The position numbers and the translations under genes are program-made. 64,000 bases of DNA from Stappia sp. (GTDB lineage Bacteria; Pseudomonadota; Alphaproteobacteria; Rhizobiales; Stappiaceae): NCBI GenBank assembly GCA_002722295.1, contig PBLF01000021.1, positions 205,305-269,304 of the forward strand, given 5' to 3'. Below the pieces are notes generated by a model. It saw only the letters and a list, made by a program, of their open reading frames with translations, was not told the DNA's origin and ran no database searches. Below, in pieces: positions 41,316 to 51,305 of the stretch; the stretch's first letter is position 1; each line of letters opens with the position of its first letter.

Positions 41316-42857
41316 ATGACCACCGACAATCGGCCCAAGGAGCATGCGACCCGCATGGATGCGTCGGGCGGGGCGGGGGCTTCGGTCGATGCCATGCCGT
41401 TGCGACAGCCGGACAATCCGCCCTTTGCCGCCTTCACCGATCCCGATGCCGCCGTCGAGCGGCTGAACGAGATTTTCGCGACCAACACCGCGTTTCTGCG
41501 CGATGCCTTCAAGGACTTCGTGGCGGGAGAACTGCCCTCCTGCCGGGGGCGGGCCTGCTATCCGCAGATCCGCATTGCCACCGCGACCCACTCGCGGGTC
41601 GACAGCCGGCTCGCCTACGGTTTCGTCTCGGGCCCTGGAGTTCATTCGACCACGGTGACGCGCCCGGATCTTTTCGCGGGGTACCTGAGGGAGCAGATCG
41701 AACTCTTGCTGCGCAACCACGAGGTGCCGGTCGAGATCGGAGTCGGCGACGTTCCGATCCCGCTGCATTTCGCATTTTATGACGGGACGCATGTGGAAGG
41801 GGTCGCGGAGGCGCTGAACCACCCTCTCGCCGATGTCTTCGACCTTCCGGACCTGTCGATCCTGGACGACGCGATCGTCAACGGCACCCATGAAGTCGCC
41901 GCCGGCATGGCGCGGCCGCTTGCGCCTTTCACGGCGCCGCGCGTCGACTATTCCCTGCATCGCCTTCAGCACTATACCGCCACGGCGGCGGAGCATTTCC
42001 AGAACTTCGTGATCCTGACCAACTATCAGTTCTACATCGACGAGTTCTGCCGACTGGCTGGCGACCTGATGGCGCAGGAGGGCAGCGGCTACACCCATTT
42101 CGTCGAGCCGGGCAACATCACAGTCGCCCCGGACGGCTCGCTCTCCGGTGAGAGGCCTTCCCGGTTGCCCCAGATGCCGGCCTATCATCTGGTGCGCCCG
42201 GATCATTCGGGCATCACCATGGTGAACATCGGCGTTGGTCCCTCCAATGCGAAGACGATCACCGACCACGTGGCGGTCCTGCGGTCGCATGCCTGGCTGA
42301 TGCTTGGGCATTGCGCGGGGCTGAGAAACAGCCAGAAACTCGGCGACTACGTCCTTGCGCATGGCTACGTGCGGGAGGACCACGTGCTTGACGCGGACCT
42401 GCCGCCGTGGGTGCCGATCCCGCCGCTCGCGGAGGTGCAGGTTGCGCTCGAGCAGGCGGTCGAAGAGGTCACGGGGCTCGCCGGCTACGAGCTCAAGCGC
42501 GTGATGCGCACGGGAACGGTCGCCTCCATCGACAACCGCAATTGGGAGCTTCGCGACCACCGGGAGCCGGTGCAGCGGTTCTCCCAGTCGCGCGCAATCG
42601 GTCTCGACATGGAATCGGCGACCATCGCCGCCAATGGTTTCCGTTTCCGCGTCCCCTATGGCACGCTTCTTTGCGTGTCGGACAAGCCGCTTCACGGCGA
42701 ACTGAAGCTGCCGGGCATGGCGACCGACTTCTACAAGCGGCAGGTCGCCCAGCATCTCAAGATCGGCATTGCCGCGATGGAGAAGCTGCGCGCGATGCCG
42801 CGCGAGCGGCTTCATTCACGCAAGCTGCGCTCCTTCGCCGAAACCGCGTTCCAGTAG
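41316..42857 (+). CDS. amn: AMP nucleosidase
   Basis: A 513-residue enzyme splitting AMP into adenine and ribose 5-phosphate. It has the Amn N-terminal regulatory domain (about residues 40-190: FAAFTDPDAAVERLNEIF, CYPQIRIATATHSRVDSRLAYGFV) and a C-terminal nucleoside phosphorylase-like catalytic domain with MVNIGVGPSNAKTITDHVAVLR, LMLGHCAGLRNSQKLGDYVLAHGYVR-type core (shown here in part) and GLDMESATIAANGFRFRVPY. ATG 41316 follows GGGAGAAA. Its stop is eight bases from the convergent oxygenase stop. Confidence 0.95.
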   Translation: MTTDNRPKEHATRMDASGGAGASVDAMPLRQPDNPPFAAFTDPDAAVERLNEIFATNTAFLRDAFKDFVAGELPSCRGRACYPQIRIATATHSRVDSRLAYGFVSGPGVHSTTVTRPDLFAGYLREQIELLLRNHEVPVEIGVGDVPIPLHFAFYDGTHVEGVAEALNHPLADVFDLPDLSILDDAIVNGTHEVAAGMARPLAPFTAPRVDYSLHRLQHYTATAAEHFQNFVILTNYQFYIDEFCRLAGDLMAQEGSGYTHFVEPGNITVAPDGSLSGERPSRLPQMPAYHLVRPDHSGITMVNIGVGPSNAKTITDHVAVLRSHAWLMLGHCAGLRNSQKLGDYVLAHGYVREDHVLDADLPPWVPIPPLAEVQVALEQAVEEVTGLAGYELKRVMRTGTVASIDNRNWELRDHREPVQRFSQSRAIGLDMESATIAANGFRFRVPYGTLLCVSDKPLHGELKLPGMATDFYKRQVAQHLKIGIAAMEKLRAMPRERLHSRKLRSFAETAFQ

Positions 42858-42858
42858 G

Positions 42859-42868
42859 CCACACCCTA
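42859..42868 (-). repeat. stop-codon repeat motif, copy at the oxygenase 3' end
   Basis: Minus strand TAGGGTGTGG, continuing CC. The TAG is the oxygenase stop codon, and the motif fills the eight-base gap to the convergent amn stop. Confidence 0.6.
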
Positions 42869-43414
42869 TCTGAAAGCCGGCCCGTGGCACCAGCAGGTGA
42901 GCGACCGGCGTCGGCCGGATGTCACCGGTGCCACCCGATGGAGCATGAAGGAGGCGAAGAGCGTGGCATCGCCGATGCCCCGCTCGCTTGCCTGCACCGC
43001 TCCACCGAGGTTGATCTCCAGCGCTCCGCCGTCATAGGCGTCAGCCTCGCTCAGTTGCACCACGATCGTGAGCTTGCGCCGCCGTGCGAGCGGACCGTCG
43101 CCGATATCGGAATGCCAGTCGTAGTGCCCGGCGACGCTCTCGTCATAGGTCGCGACCTGAAGCCGCTCGCCGAAGTCGGTGATGTCGAAGTCGAAGCGCT
43201 CGCGGTTCGCCCGCGCGACGCCGGCAACGATACGCTCCATGACCCAGGAGGCGGAGCTTTTGTCATCGAGCCAGGCGATGTCCGCCCGCCGGATGTTGTG
43301 ATGCTGGAGACCGCCGACGAGGCCGCCGGTCGCCTGATGGGCGTCTTCGGCCAGCCGGATCACTTCGGCGGCCTCGGCGCGGGAAAAAAGCGCAGGCATG
43401 GAATGCGTGAACAT
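42866..43414 (-). CDS. 2OG-Fe(II) oxygenase, PKHD-hydroxylase type
   Basis: A 182-residue protein with the jelly-roll Fe(II)/2-oxoglutarate site: H and D in HYDWHSDIGDG, distal H in MLHRVAPVTSG and the 2OG-binding Arg just after (GRRRSLTCW). It resembles the catalytic part of PiuC/YbiX PKHD-type hydroxylases but lacks their extra C-terminal domain, so I leave it without a symbol. ATG 43414 (MFTHSMPALFSR) follows GCGGAGA at good spacing; the ATG at 43507 would add 31 residues. The stop codon is within the repeated TAGGGTGTGGCC motif. Substrate unknown. Confidence 0.82.
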   Translation of the reverse strand: MFTHSMPALFSRAEAAEVIRLAEDAHQATGGLVGGLQHHNIRRADIAWLDDKSSASWVMERIVAGVARANRERFDFDITDFGERLQVATYDESVAGHYDWHSDIGDGPLARRRKLTIVVQLSEADAYDGGALEINLGGAVQASERGIGDATLFASFMLHRVAPVTSGRRRSLTCWCHGPAFR

Positions 43415-43522
43415 GGCCGAAGTCTCCGCAACGGCTGGAACGATGCCCACTCGGGACGCGCGTCTATGATGCAGTTTGCGGAAAAGCGCAACGGCTTTGA
43501 CAGGCATGTCCGTGACGTTGGC

Positions 43523-44611
43523 TCAGCGCCGTGTGCCGGCCTCCACGGCCTTGCGCATGACGGTCGGCAGGGCCTCGCCGGAAAGGGCGTTCGCACCGGA
43601 CCACCAGCAGCCGTCGGGGGCTTCCGCCTCAAGCGGCGCGCGCGCGTGCCACACCGCGAGTTCAAGATGAAAATGCGTGAAGGTGTGGCGCACGTCCGCC
43701 GATACGCGCCGCCAGTCGAGACCCATTGCATCAAGCTCCGAAGGAACGGCGGCAAGGTCGTCCTTGGCCACGCCTTCTCCCCACGCGCTGACCGGCGGTT
43801 CGCTCATGCCGCCGAGAAGTCCCTTCGGCGGTCGGCGGCGCAGCAGGACCGCACCGTCGGCCCGTTCGACGACGAAAGCCATGCCGTGCCGTGTCGGTTT
43901 TGCCTTCTTCGGAGCCTTTCGCGGCAGGGTTTCCGCGATGCCCGCCGCGCGTCCGGCGCACGGTGTGATCCAGGGACACAGGGCGCATGCGGGTTTTCTC
44001 GGCGAGCAGATCGTTGCCCCGAGGTCCATCATGGCCTGTGCGAAGTCTCCCGGACGGTGCGTCGGGACCAGGGCGGTCGTCTCCTCGCGGATCTGCGGCT
44101 TGGCGTCGGGCAGCGGTGTTTCCATGGCGCGAAGGCGGGTCATGACCCGCTCCACATTGCCGTCGACAACCGCAGCCGGCCGGTCGAAGGCGATGGCCGC
44201 GATCGCCGCCGCCGTATAGGGGCCGATGCCCGGCAGCGCGCGCAAGGCCTCTTCCGTATCCGGGAAGCGGCCGTCATGGTCACGGGCAACCGCTTCCGCG
44301 CAGGCCTTCAGGTTGCGGGCGCGCGAGTAGTAGCCAAGCCCCGCCCAGGCCTTCATCACCTCCGCCTCGTCCTCGTTCGCGAGCGCCGAAACGTCGGGCC
44401 ACCGCGCCGTGAAGGCATCGAAATAGGGTTTCACGGCCTGAACGGTGGTTTGCTGAAGCATGATTTCGGACAGCCACACCCGATAGGGATCGGGGCGTGT
44501 TCCCCTGGCGCGCTCCCTCGGCCCCACGCGCCACGGCAGCGCGCGCGCGTGTCGGTCGTACCAGTCCAGGAGTTCGGCCGCGAGGGATGTCATGAGGGAG
44601 GGGGCTTCCAT
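43523..44611 (-). CDS. mutY: A/G-specific adenine glycosylase
   Basis: A 362-residue base-excision glycosylase removing adenine mispaired with 8-oxoguanine. Key residues: E49 in WLSEIMLQQTT, the helix-hairpin-helix LPGIGPYTAAAIAAIAF, catalytic D150 in AAVVDGNVERV, and the [4Fe-4S] cysteines C202, C209, C212, C218 with CX6CX2CX5C spacing. The C-terminal NUDIX-like domain (from about 245) recognises 8-oxoG. ATG 44611 (MEAPSLMTSL) is chosen; ATG 44593 is possible. It is divergent from the DUF721 gene, as in other Hyphomicrobiales. Confidence 0.95.
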   Translation of the reverse strand: MEAPSLMTSLAAELLDWYDRHARALPWRVGPRERARGTRPDPYRVWLSEIMLQQTTVQAVKPYFDAFTARWPDVSALANEDEAEVMKAWAGLGYYSRARNLKACAEAVARDHDGRFPDTEEALRALPGIGPYTAAAIAAIAFDRPAAVVDGNVERVMTRLRAMETPLPDAKPQIREETTALVPTHRPGDFAQAMMDLGATICSPRKPACALCPWITPCAGRAAGIAETLPRKAPKKAKPTRHGMAFVVERADGAVLLRRRPPKGLLGGMSEPPVSAWGEGVAKDDLAAVPSELDAMGLDWRRVSADVRHTFTHFHLELAVWHARAPLEAEAPDGCWWSGANALSGEALPTVMRKAVEAGTRR

Positions 44612-44771
44612 TTTCGTGTTCCGGTGAAGGATCGGCGTGCGTCCGGCGAATTCAAGCGTTTCACGGATATTGCTGTGGCAAAGCTGTGGACGGGGTGAGG
44701 GCAATTATCTTCGCGCGTGGAAGGACGGCGGTGTCGCGAAATTGTCCCAATTCCGGAGTCGACTGGCCCAC

Positions 44772-45320
44772 ATGAGCGATTCGCGCCAACATGCCGTGTC
44801 GAGAAAGCCCGCGCAGCCCTCCAGCCTGCGAAGGGTGACCCGTGCGCGCCCCATCGGTGACCTGATCGGAAAGACGCTGGAGCGGTCCTGCCGCAGGCGT
44901 GGCTTTGCCGCCGCCGATCTTGTCGTGGACTGGCCGGACATCGTCGGCGAACGTTATGCCGGCAAGGTTCAGCCCCTGCGCGTGGACTGGCCGCGTGTTC
45001 CCGAAGGCGTGAGCGATCCCGAGGCGCAGCCTGCCACGCTCGTTGTCCAGACGGACGGCGCCACGGCACTTCTTTTGACGCATGACATCGGTCAGGTGGT
45101 GGAGCGTATCAACACCTTCTTCGGCTGGGGCGCGATCGGACGCATCCGGATCCTGCAGCGCCCCCTGACGCCGCCGAAACGCACGCCGCCCCGGAAACCG
45201 CGTCCACTGACCGCGGACGAGGAAGCGGAACTCTCCGACAAGCTCGCCGGTGTCGGGAACACCAAGCTGGGGGCCGCGCTGGAGAAGCTTGGCCGCGCGG
45301 TGCTCGCGAAGACGCGCTGA
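44772..45320 (+). CDS. DUF721 (DciA-like) protein
   Basis: A 182-residue protein with the DUF721/DciA domain at about residues 25-125 (PIGDLIGKTLERSCRRRGFA, VVDWPDIVGERYAGKVQPLRV, LVVQTDGATALLLTHDIGQVVERINTFFG in pieces). DciA proteins help load the replicative helicase DnaB in bacteria lacking DnaC. The proline-rich linker and C-terminal helix (ADEEAELSDKLAGVGNTKLG) are less conserved. ATG 44772 is supported by domain placement. It sits in the conserved mutY-DUF721-dsbA-smc block. Confidence 0.88.
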   Translation: MSDSRQHAVSRKPAQPSSLRRVTRARPIGDLIGKTLERSCRRRGFAAADLVVDWPDIVGERYAGKVQPLRVDWPRVPEGVSDPEAQPATLVVQTDGATALLLTHDIGQVVERINTFFGWGAIGRIRILQRPLTPPKRTPPRKPRPLTADEEAELSDKLAGVGNTKLGAALEKLGRAVLAKTR

Positions 45321-45549
45321 CGCGAGGGCTTTTGCCCGGCAACGATGAATGGCCCGGGCCTGGCGAAGATGGTCGGGCTGTCGCGTTGGCCGGCCTTGGC
45401 GCGCGGTGTCGCGAAAATGTGAAGTGCATGGAGCCTCGAAGCTTTCCGCCTTCCCAAAGACGCCATATTCTCCTTGTCGGTTGACCGGATCGTATGAGGC
45501 GCTAAACAGCCTTCGAGTCGTCGTGACCGTATCCTATGGGAGTATCCCC

Positions 45550-46188
45550 GTGCGTTTGAACCGCCGCCAGCTTCTCATTCGTTCCTCCGCCGGACTTGCC
45601 GCCGCAGGTTTTGCGCTCAACGCGTTGCCGGCTTTTGCCCAGTCCGTCGATGTCGAGGAACTGATGACGCCGGGCCCGCTGCCCGAGATGGTCCTCGGCT
45701 CCGAGGATGCGCCGCTGACGATTGTCGAGTACGCCTCGATGACGTGCGGCCACTGTGCAAACTTCCACAAGTACAGCTATCCGCACCTCAAGTCGGAGTA
45801 CATCGATACGGGCAAGGTGCGGTTCGTCTTCCGCGAGTTCCCGCTCGACCCGGTCGCAGCCGCTGCCTTCATGCTTGCCCGCGGGTTGCCCGAGGACAAG
45901 TATTTCGATGCCATCGACCTGATGTTCGAGACCCAGTCTTCATGGGCCTTCACCGATGACCCGTATACGGCGCTTCTCAAGCTCGGTCAGCAGATCGGCT
46001 ATACGAAAGAGACCGCCGAGAAGACCCTCGGGGACCAGAAGCTGCTCGACAGCATCACCGCGATCCGTGCGCGGGCTGGCGAGAAGTTCGGTGTCAAGTC
46101 GACCCCGACGTTCTTCTTCGACGGGAACATGGTCGGTGGCGCGCTGACGGTTGCGCAACTCGACGCGGAAATTGCAAAATACCTTTGA
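45550..46188 (+). CDS. DsbA family thiol:disulfide oxidoreductase
   Basis: A 212-residue periplasmic thioredoxin-fold protein with active site C66-G-H-C69 in YASMTCGHCANFHKY and cis-Pro in VKSTPTFFFDGN. The signal peptide has a twin-arginine start (NRRQLLIRSSAGLAAAGFA) and cleavage around AFAQS, suggesting Tat export. The insertion between strands is short, as in the alphaproteobacterial DsbA-like (BdbD/com1) group. The start is GTG 45550 behind GGGAG; longer frames upstream lack support. It probably introduces or isomerises disulfides in envelope proteins. Confidence 0.93.
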   Translation: MRLNRRQLLIRSSAGLAAAGFALNALPAFAQSVDVEELMTPGPLPEMVLGSEDAPLTIVEYASMTCGHCANFHKYSYPHLKSEYIDTGKVRFVFREFPLDPVAAAAFMLARGLPEDKYFDAIDLMFETQSSWAFTDDPYTALLKLGQQIGYTKETAEKTLGDQKLLDSITAIRARAGEKFGVKSTPTFFFDGNMVGGALTVAQLDAEIAKYL

Positions 46189-46429
46189 TGGCCGGATCGG
46201 CCGCGCCTGACGCCGGGGTCTGATCGACACAAGGATCGGACGCCGGGGCCACGTGCGGCCCGGCCTTTCACGATCTTTCGCGCGATGTCGCGCGTCAGGA
46301 GATCAGGGGCCGGGCACGAATGGCGGCAAATGCGGCAGTTCGCAGGTGTGTCTCGCGGGTGCGCTTGCGCCCGCGCGTCTGCCGCTGTTCGCCTGCCGAA
46401 TGCCTGTCCTCGGGCGGGGCGGCCCGTCC

Positions 46430-49400
46430 ATGAAATTTTCCAAGCTTCGTGTTCTCGGCTTCAAGTCCTTCGTCGAGCCGATGGAGTTCGTCATCGGGGA
46501 CGGGCTGACCGGTGTGGTCGGTCCCAACGGATGCGGCAAGTCCAACCTCGTCGAATCCCTTCGCTGGGTGATGGGCGAAAATTCCTACAAGAACATGCGT
46601 GCGTCCGGCATGGACGACGTCATCTTCTCCGGCAGCCTCAACCGTCCGGCGCGCAACACGGCCGAGGTGACGCTGTTCCTCGACAATTCGGATCGCACGG
46701 CGCCCGCCGGTTTCAACGATGCGGACACACTTGAGGTTACCCGCCGTATCGAGCGTGAATCCGGCTCCAACTACAAGATCAATGCCCGGGACGTGCGCGC
46801 CCGCGACGTGCAGCTTCTCTTTGCGGATGCCTCCACCGGTGCGCGGTCGCCGGCCCTTGTGCGTCAGGGACAGATCGGCGAACTCATCGCCGCCAAGCCG
46901 ACCTCCCGCCGCCAGATCCTGGAAGAGGCCGCCGGGATTTCCGGGCTTCATTCGCGCCGGCACGAGGCCGAACTGCGCTTGCGTGCCGCCGAGCAGAACC
47001 TCGACAGGCTGGAGGACGTGCTTGTCCAGATCGACGGCCAGGTCGACAGTCTGCGCCGACAGGCGCGTCAGGCCGGGCGATTCCGCAATCTGTCCGCCGA
47101 AATCCGTTCCGCCGAGGCCAGCCTCTATTACCTGCGCTGGCTGGACTGTCGTGACCGTCTCTCTTCCGCCGAGGAGGAATTCCGGGCGGCGGAGGCATCG
47201 ATGGGCGAGGCGGCCGCGCTTCAGGGCGAGGCGGCCCGGGTTCAGGCGATCGCCGCGCACAAGGTTCCGGAAATGCGCGAGGCATCGGCGAAGGCCGGCG
47301 CCGCGCTTCAGCGGCTCGTCATTGCACGCAACGAACTCGATGGCGAGGAGCGCCGCGTGCGCGAGCGGCTTGAGGATCTCTCCCGCCGGCTGCAACAGCT
47401 TCATCAGGACATTGCTCGCGAGGAGAGCCTGCTGGCCGACAACGACGGTCATCTTGCGACCCTGGCCGAGGAAGAAGAGGAACTGCGCGCCGAGACGCTG
47501 GAGGAAGAGGAACGTGCGGCCGAGGCCGCCGTGCGGGTGGAAGAAGCCGATGCGGTGGTGGCCGGTGCCGAGGAGCGCGTGTCCGCGCTGACCCAGGAGC
47601 AGGCGGGCATTCTCGCCCGCCGCCGTCAACTGGCGGAGGCCTTCGAGGCCGCGCGCGCGCGATCCGCCAAGCTTTCGCGTCAGCACGAGGCGGCGCGCGC
47701 CGACCTTGCGAGGCTCGAGGCCGAAGTCGAGGGCGCGCCCGACCTGGAAGCCGGTCGCGAGGCTCTCATGCTGGCGGAGGAGGTTCTGGCGCGCGCCGAG
47801 GAGGACGTGCTGGAAGCGGAGGAGCGCACCGCGTCCGCCCGGGCGCGCCACGAGGGCGCGCGGGCGCCGCTCGGCGAGGCGGAGGCGGCGCTCTCCAGGC
47901 TGGAAACGGAAGCCCGAACGCTCGCGGAGGTTCTGGGCGAGGGCCAGTCCGGCGACCGGCCGGCCGTGGTCGAGGACATGTCCGCCAGTCCGGGCTACGA
48001 AACCGCGCTGGGCGCGGCCCTGGGCGAGGACCTGGATGCCCCGCTGGGTGGCGATGCTCCCATGCGCTGGTCGAACGCCGACGACGGCGGGAAGCCGGAT
48101 GATCCATCGTTGCCCGCCGGCGCGGAACCACTCTCCGCCCATGTCGAGGCGCCCGGCGCGCTCGCCCGTAGGCTTGCCCAGATCGGCGTCGTGGAATCCG
48201 GGCAGGGGGAGGTGCTGGCCCGCGCGCTCGCACCCGGCCAGCGTCTCGTGACGCGGGACGGCGCCCTGTGGCGCTGGGACGGCTTTCGGATCGATGCCGA
48301 TGCGCCGACACCGGCAGCACAACGCCTTGCGCGCAAGAATCGTCTTGCCGCGCTGGATGGCGAGATCGCGCTTGGCGCGGAGACGCTCGAGGCAAGGCGA
48401 GCCGGGTTCGAGGAACTGGGAGAGGCCCTGCGGCAGGCGGGGGATGCGGAAGGAGCGGCGCGCCAGCGTGTTCGCGACCTGCGCGGCCAGGCGGAGACCG
48501 AACGACAGCGCGTGCTGCGGCTGGAACGTGCCCATGCCGAGGCCGAGGCGCGTCTCGGCTCGCTGCGCGATGCGCTGGAGCGTCTGACCGGAGACCTTGA
48601 GGATGCACGCATGGCGGCCGCGGAGGCGGGCGAGGCCATGCGCGAGATCGAGGAAGACGAGGGACTTGCCCGGGCGATCGAGGAAGCGCGCGCCGCTCTT
48701 TCCGAAGCCAGGGCCGCTCAGTCGCGCGAGCGCGCGGCGGCCGAGGGGATCGCCAGGGAAGGCGAGATGCGACGCCGTCGCGTCGAGGCGATCGCGCGTG
48801 AACGGGCCGCCTGGACCCAGCGCGCGGCGGGAGCCCGCGAACAGGTGGAGACGCTTCGCGACCGCATGGAAGCTGCGGAAGAGGAGCGCGCGGACCTGAT
48901 CGAGGCACCCGACGACATCGAGATCCGTCGTCGCGACTTGCTGAGCGGGATTTCACGGGCGGAAGCCGAGAGGCAGGCGGCCGACGACGCGCTGGTCGCC
49001 GCCGAGACGCATCAGCGCGAGGCGGATCAGGCCGCGCAGGCTGCGTTGTCCGCGCTCTCGCAGGCGCGCGAGCGAAAGATTCGCGCCGAGGAGAGGCTGG
49101 GGGCGGCCACATCGCGCAAGGCCGAGATCGAGGCCCTGATCGACGAGGCCCTGGAAGTGCCCGTGACCGCGCTGCCGGGACTTGCGGGACTGAAGGAAGG
49201 CGCGCCGCTGCCCGATCCCGACGCCATCGAGCGGCGGGTTGAACGTCTCAAGGCTGAGCGTGAGCGCCTTGGGGGCGTCAACCTGCGCGCCGAGGACGAG
49301 CTGCGGGAGATCGAGGACCAGCGCGGCACGCTGACCGGCGAGCGCGACGATCTGATCGAGGCGATCAAGCGGCTTCGCGGCGCGATCTCCAACATCAATC

Positions 49401-49894
49401 GCGAGGCGCGCGAACGGCTTCTCAATGCCTTCGACATCGTGAACGGGCATTTCCAGCGTCTCTTCACGCATCTCTTCGGCGGCGGAACGGCCGAGCTTCA
49501 ACTTGTCGATGCCGAGGATCCGCTCGATGCCGGCCTCGAGATCATCGCCCGCCCGCCGGGCAAGAAGCCGCAGACGATGACCCTTTTGTCGGGTGGCGAA
49601 CAGGCGCTCACCGCGATGGCGCTGATCTTTGCCGTCTTCCTGACCAATCCGGCGCCCATCTGCGTGCTCGACGAGGTCGATGCGCCGCTGGATGACGCCA
49701 ATGTCGAGCGCTACTGCGACCTTCTCGACGAGATGACGCGCTCCACCGCGACCCGCTTTGTCGTCATCACTCACAATCCGATCACGATGGCGCGGATGAA
49801 CCGGCTTTTCGGCGTGACCATGGCCGAGCGCGGGGTCTCGCAGCTCGTCTCCGTCGACCTGGAGACCGCGGAGCGATTCCTTGAGGTCGTGTAA
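46430..49894 (+). CDS. smc: chromosome segregation protein SMC
   Basis: A 1154-residue SMC ATPase that with ScpA/ScpB organises and segregates chromosomes. Head motifs: Walker A GPNGCGKSN at residues 31-39, the Q-loop region SLRWVMGENSYKNMRASGMDDVIF, signature TLLSGGEQALTAMALIFA and Walker B ICVLDEVDAPLDDANVERY. Two long coiled coils (about 170-480 and 680-960), very rich in Glu, Ala and Arg, flank a compact hinge around residues 500-650, the shorter alphaproteobacterial form. ATG 46430 (MKFSKLRVLGFKSF) begins the conserved head; longer in-frame starts add no conserved sequence. Confidence 0.97.
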   Translation: MKFSKLRVLGFKSFVEPMEFVIGDGLTGVVGPNGCGKSNLVESLRWVMGENSYKNMRASGMDDVIFSGSLNRPARNTAEVTLFLDNSDRTAPAGFNDADTLEVTRRIERESGSNYKINARDVRARDVQLLFADASTGARSPALVRQGQIGELIAAKPTSRRQILEEAAGISGLHSRRHEAELRLRAAEQNLDRLEDVLVQIDGQVDSLRRQARQAGRFRNLSAEIRSAEASLYYLRWLDCRDRLSSAEEEFRAAEASMGEAAALQGEAARVQAIAAHKVPEMREASAKAGAALQRLVIARNELDGEERRVRERLEDLSRRLQQLHQDIAREESLLADNDGHLATLAEEEEELRAETLEEEERAAEAAVRVEEADAVVAGAEERVSALTQEQAGILARRRQLAEAFEAARARSAKLSRQHEAARADLARLEAEVEGAPDLEAGREALMLAEEVLARAEEDVLEAEERTASARARHEGARAPLGEAEAALSRLETEARTLAEVLGEGQSGDRPAVVEDMSASPGYETALGAALGEDLDAPLGGDAPMRWSNADDGGKPDDPSLPAGAEPLSAHVEAPGALARRLAQIGVVESGQGEVLARALAPGQRLVTRDGALWRWDGFRIDADAPTPAAQRLARKNRLAALDGEIALGAETLEARRAGFEELGEALRQAGDAEGAARQRVRDLRGQAETERQRVLRLERAHAEAEARLGSLRDALERLTGDLEDARMAAAEAGEAMREIEEDEGLARAIEEARAALSEARAAQSRERAAAEGIAREGEMRRRRVEAIARERAAWTQRAAGAREQVETLRDRMEAAEEERADLIEAPDDIEIRRRDLLSGISRAEAERQAADDALVAAETHQREADQAAQAALSALSQARERKIRAEERLGAATSRKAEIEALIDEALEVPVTALPGLAGLKEGAPLPDPDAIERRVERLKAERERLGGVNLRAEDELREIEDQRGTLTGERDDLIEAIKRLRGAISNINREARERLLNAFDIVNGHFQRLFTHLFGGGTAELQLVDAEDPLDAGLEIIARPPGKKPQTMTLLSGGEQALTAMALIFAVFLTNPAPICVLDEVDAPLDDANVERYCDLLDEMTRSTATRFVVITHNPITMARMNRLFGVTMAERGVSQLVSVDLETAERFLEVV

Positions 49895-50011
49895 GCGGGC
49901 ATCGAGGCTGCGCGGGGCGGCCGGCAAAAAGCGCGCAAGGGACTGTTGTGCGCCTGTGCGTGGACTGGAAAAACGATATAAAACAATAGGTTGAATGCAC
50001 TCTATGTCGCC

Positions 50012-50040
50012 TTGACAGGGGCGGGGGTGCCGACTATGGT
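50012..50040 (+). promoter_or_regulatory. promoter of the atpI-B-E-F'-F operon
   Basis: CTTGACA (hexamer TTGACA, 50012-50017), a 17-base spacer and TATGGT (50035-50040) within CTATGG match the alphaproteobacterial housekeeping consensus CTTGAC-N17-CTATAT well. It is about 65 bases before the atpI ATG. Confidence 0.8.
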
Positions 50041-50104
50041 GCGCCCGACTTTCAGGGGCAGGCGGCGTTCGCCGGTGTGGTTCGAGAAAAGGAGACGGCA
50101 GGTG

Positions 50105-50479
50105 ATGTCTCCGGACAGGAACGGACCGGACAGCGAGAGGCGGCTCACGGAAGCGGAACTGTCCGAGCGAAGAAGCCGGCTGGTTCGTGAGCTCGAGGAG
50201 CGATCCGGAACCAAGGAGAAATCCGGTCCGGCAAGCACCTCGTCCACGGGTCAGGGAGCCGCTCAGGCCATGAAGCTGTCGACGGAGTTCGTCGCCGGCG
50301 TTCTGGTTGGAGCGGGGATCGGCTGGTTGATTGACCGCAGTGCAGGCACGTCTCCCTGGGGGCTGATCGTGTTCTTGCTGCTGGGCTTCGTTGCCGGGGT
50401 GCTCAATGTGTTGCGATCCGCCGGAGTTGTGGCGGACCCTGCGCAGGAGCGTCGAGGCGACCGTGACGGACGGACCTGA
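50105..50479 (+). CDS. atpI: ATP synthase protein I (AtpI-like)
   Basis: A 124-residue protein with a charged N-terminal half (LTEAELSERRSRLVRELEER) and two membrane helices (STEFVAGVLVGAGIGWLI and WGLIVFLLLGFVAGVLNVL). It matches the AtpI family encoded ahead of F0 genes, thought to act as an assembly factor or Mg-related chaperone for the c-ring. ATG 50105 (MSPDRNGPDSERR) follows AAGGAGA. First gene of the F0 operon. Confidence 0.9.
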   Translation: MSPDRNGPDSERRLTEAELSERRSRLVRELEERSGTKEKSGPASTSSTGQGAAQAMKLSTEFVAGVLVGAGIGWLIDRSAGTSPWGLIVFLLLGFVAGVLNVLRSAGVVADPAQERRGDRDGRT

Positions 50480-50532
50480 ACCAGATACGGCGCGAAAGCG
50501 TTCCATGCGACCGCTAAAGAGGGGCTGACCCG

Positions 50533-51291
50533 GTGGCGAACGACCCGATCCATCAGTTCCAGATTACCAAGCTTGTCCCGATCGAGGTCGGCGGGCTTGA
50601 TCTGTCCTTCACCAATTCGGCTCTTTTCATGGTCGTGACGACCGCGACCGTGGCCATGTTCCTGATCCTGTCGACGAGCGGGCGCGGCCTCGTTCCCGGC
50701 CGCTGGCAGTCGATCGCGGAAATGAGCTACGAGTTCGTTGCCGGAACCTTGCGAAGCTCAGCCGGCAACGAGGGGATGCGCTTCTTCCCGCTCGTGTTTT
50801 CGCTGTTCATGTTCGTCCTGATGGCGAACCTGCTCGGCATGTTCCCCTACTTCTTCACCGTCACCAGCCACATCATCGTCACCTTCGCTCTGTCGATCCT
50901 GGTGATCGGGACCGTGCTGGTCTACGGCTTCGCCCGCCACGGGCTGAAGTTCCTCAAGCTGTTCACGCCGGATGGCGTGCCGCCCGCGCTGTTCATTCTC
51001 GTGACGCCGATCGAGATCATCTCGTTCCTGTCGCGTCCGGTCAGCCTGTCGGTTCGTCTTTTCGCGAACATGCTTGCGGGTCACATCACGCTCAAGGTCT
51101 TCGCCGGCTTCGTCACGTCGCTCCTCGCGGCGGAAGGGCTTGGCGTGTTCGGCCCGGTCTTCTCCATCCTGCCGCTCGGCATGACGGTGGCCCTGACCGG
51201 TCTCGAGTTCCTCGTGGCCTTCCTTCAGGCCTACGTGTTCACGGTTCTGACTTGCATGTACCTCAACGATGCCCTGCATCCGAGCCACTAG
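50533..51291 (+). CDS. atpB: F0F1 ATP synthase subunit a
   Basis: A 252-residue membrane stator subunit forming the proton half-channels next to the c-ring. The essential Arg is in [22 protein letters not shown]; the last helix has [21 protein letters not shown] with the conserved Gln, and [17 protein letters not shown] is typical. The start is GTG at 50533 after GAGGGG. A hairpin lies in the 78-base gap to atpE. Confidence 0.97.
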   Translation: MANDPIHQFQITKLVPIEVGGLDLSFTNSALFMVVTTATVAMFLILSTSGRGLVPGRWQSIAEMSYEFVAGTLRSSAGNEGMRFFPLVFSLFMFVLMANLLGMFPYFFTVTSHIIVTFALSILVIGTVLVYGFARHGLKFLKLFTPDGVPPALFILVTPIEIISFLSRPVSLSVRLFANMLAGHITLKVFAGFVTSLLAAEGLGVFGPVFSILPLGMTVALTGLEFLVAFLQAYVFTVLTCMYLNDALHPSH

Positions 51292-51305
51292 AAGTCAGTT
51301 TGGTT

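Noticed and set aside
44471..44482. Another GGGTGTGG-like string in the region of mutY
   Set aside because: It lies inside mutY coding sequence (encoding YRVWL), lacks the TAG and has different flanks, so it is not a member of the stop-codon repeat family.
42407..44698. 763-codon plus-strand frame over amn, the oxygenase gene and mutY
   Set aside because: Shadow of amn in another frame and antisense to mutY, whose catalytic residues and Fe-S cysteines are unambiguous.
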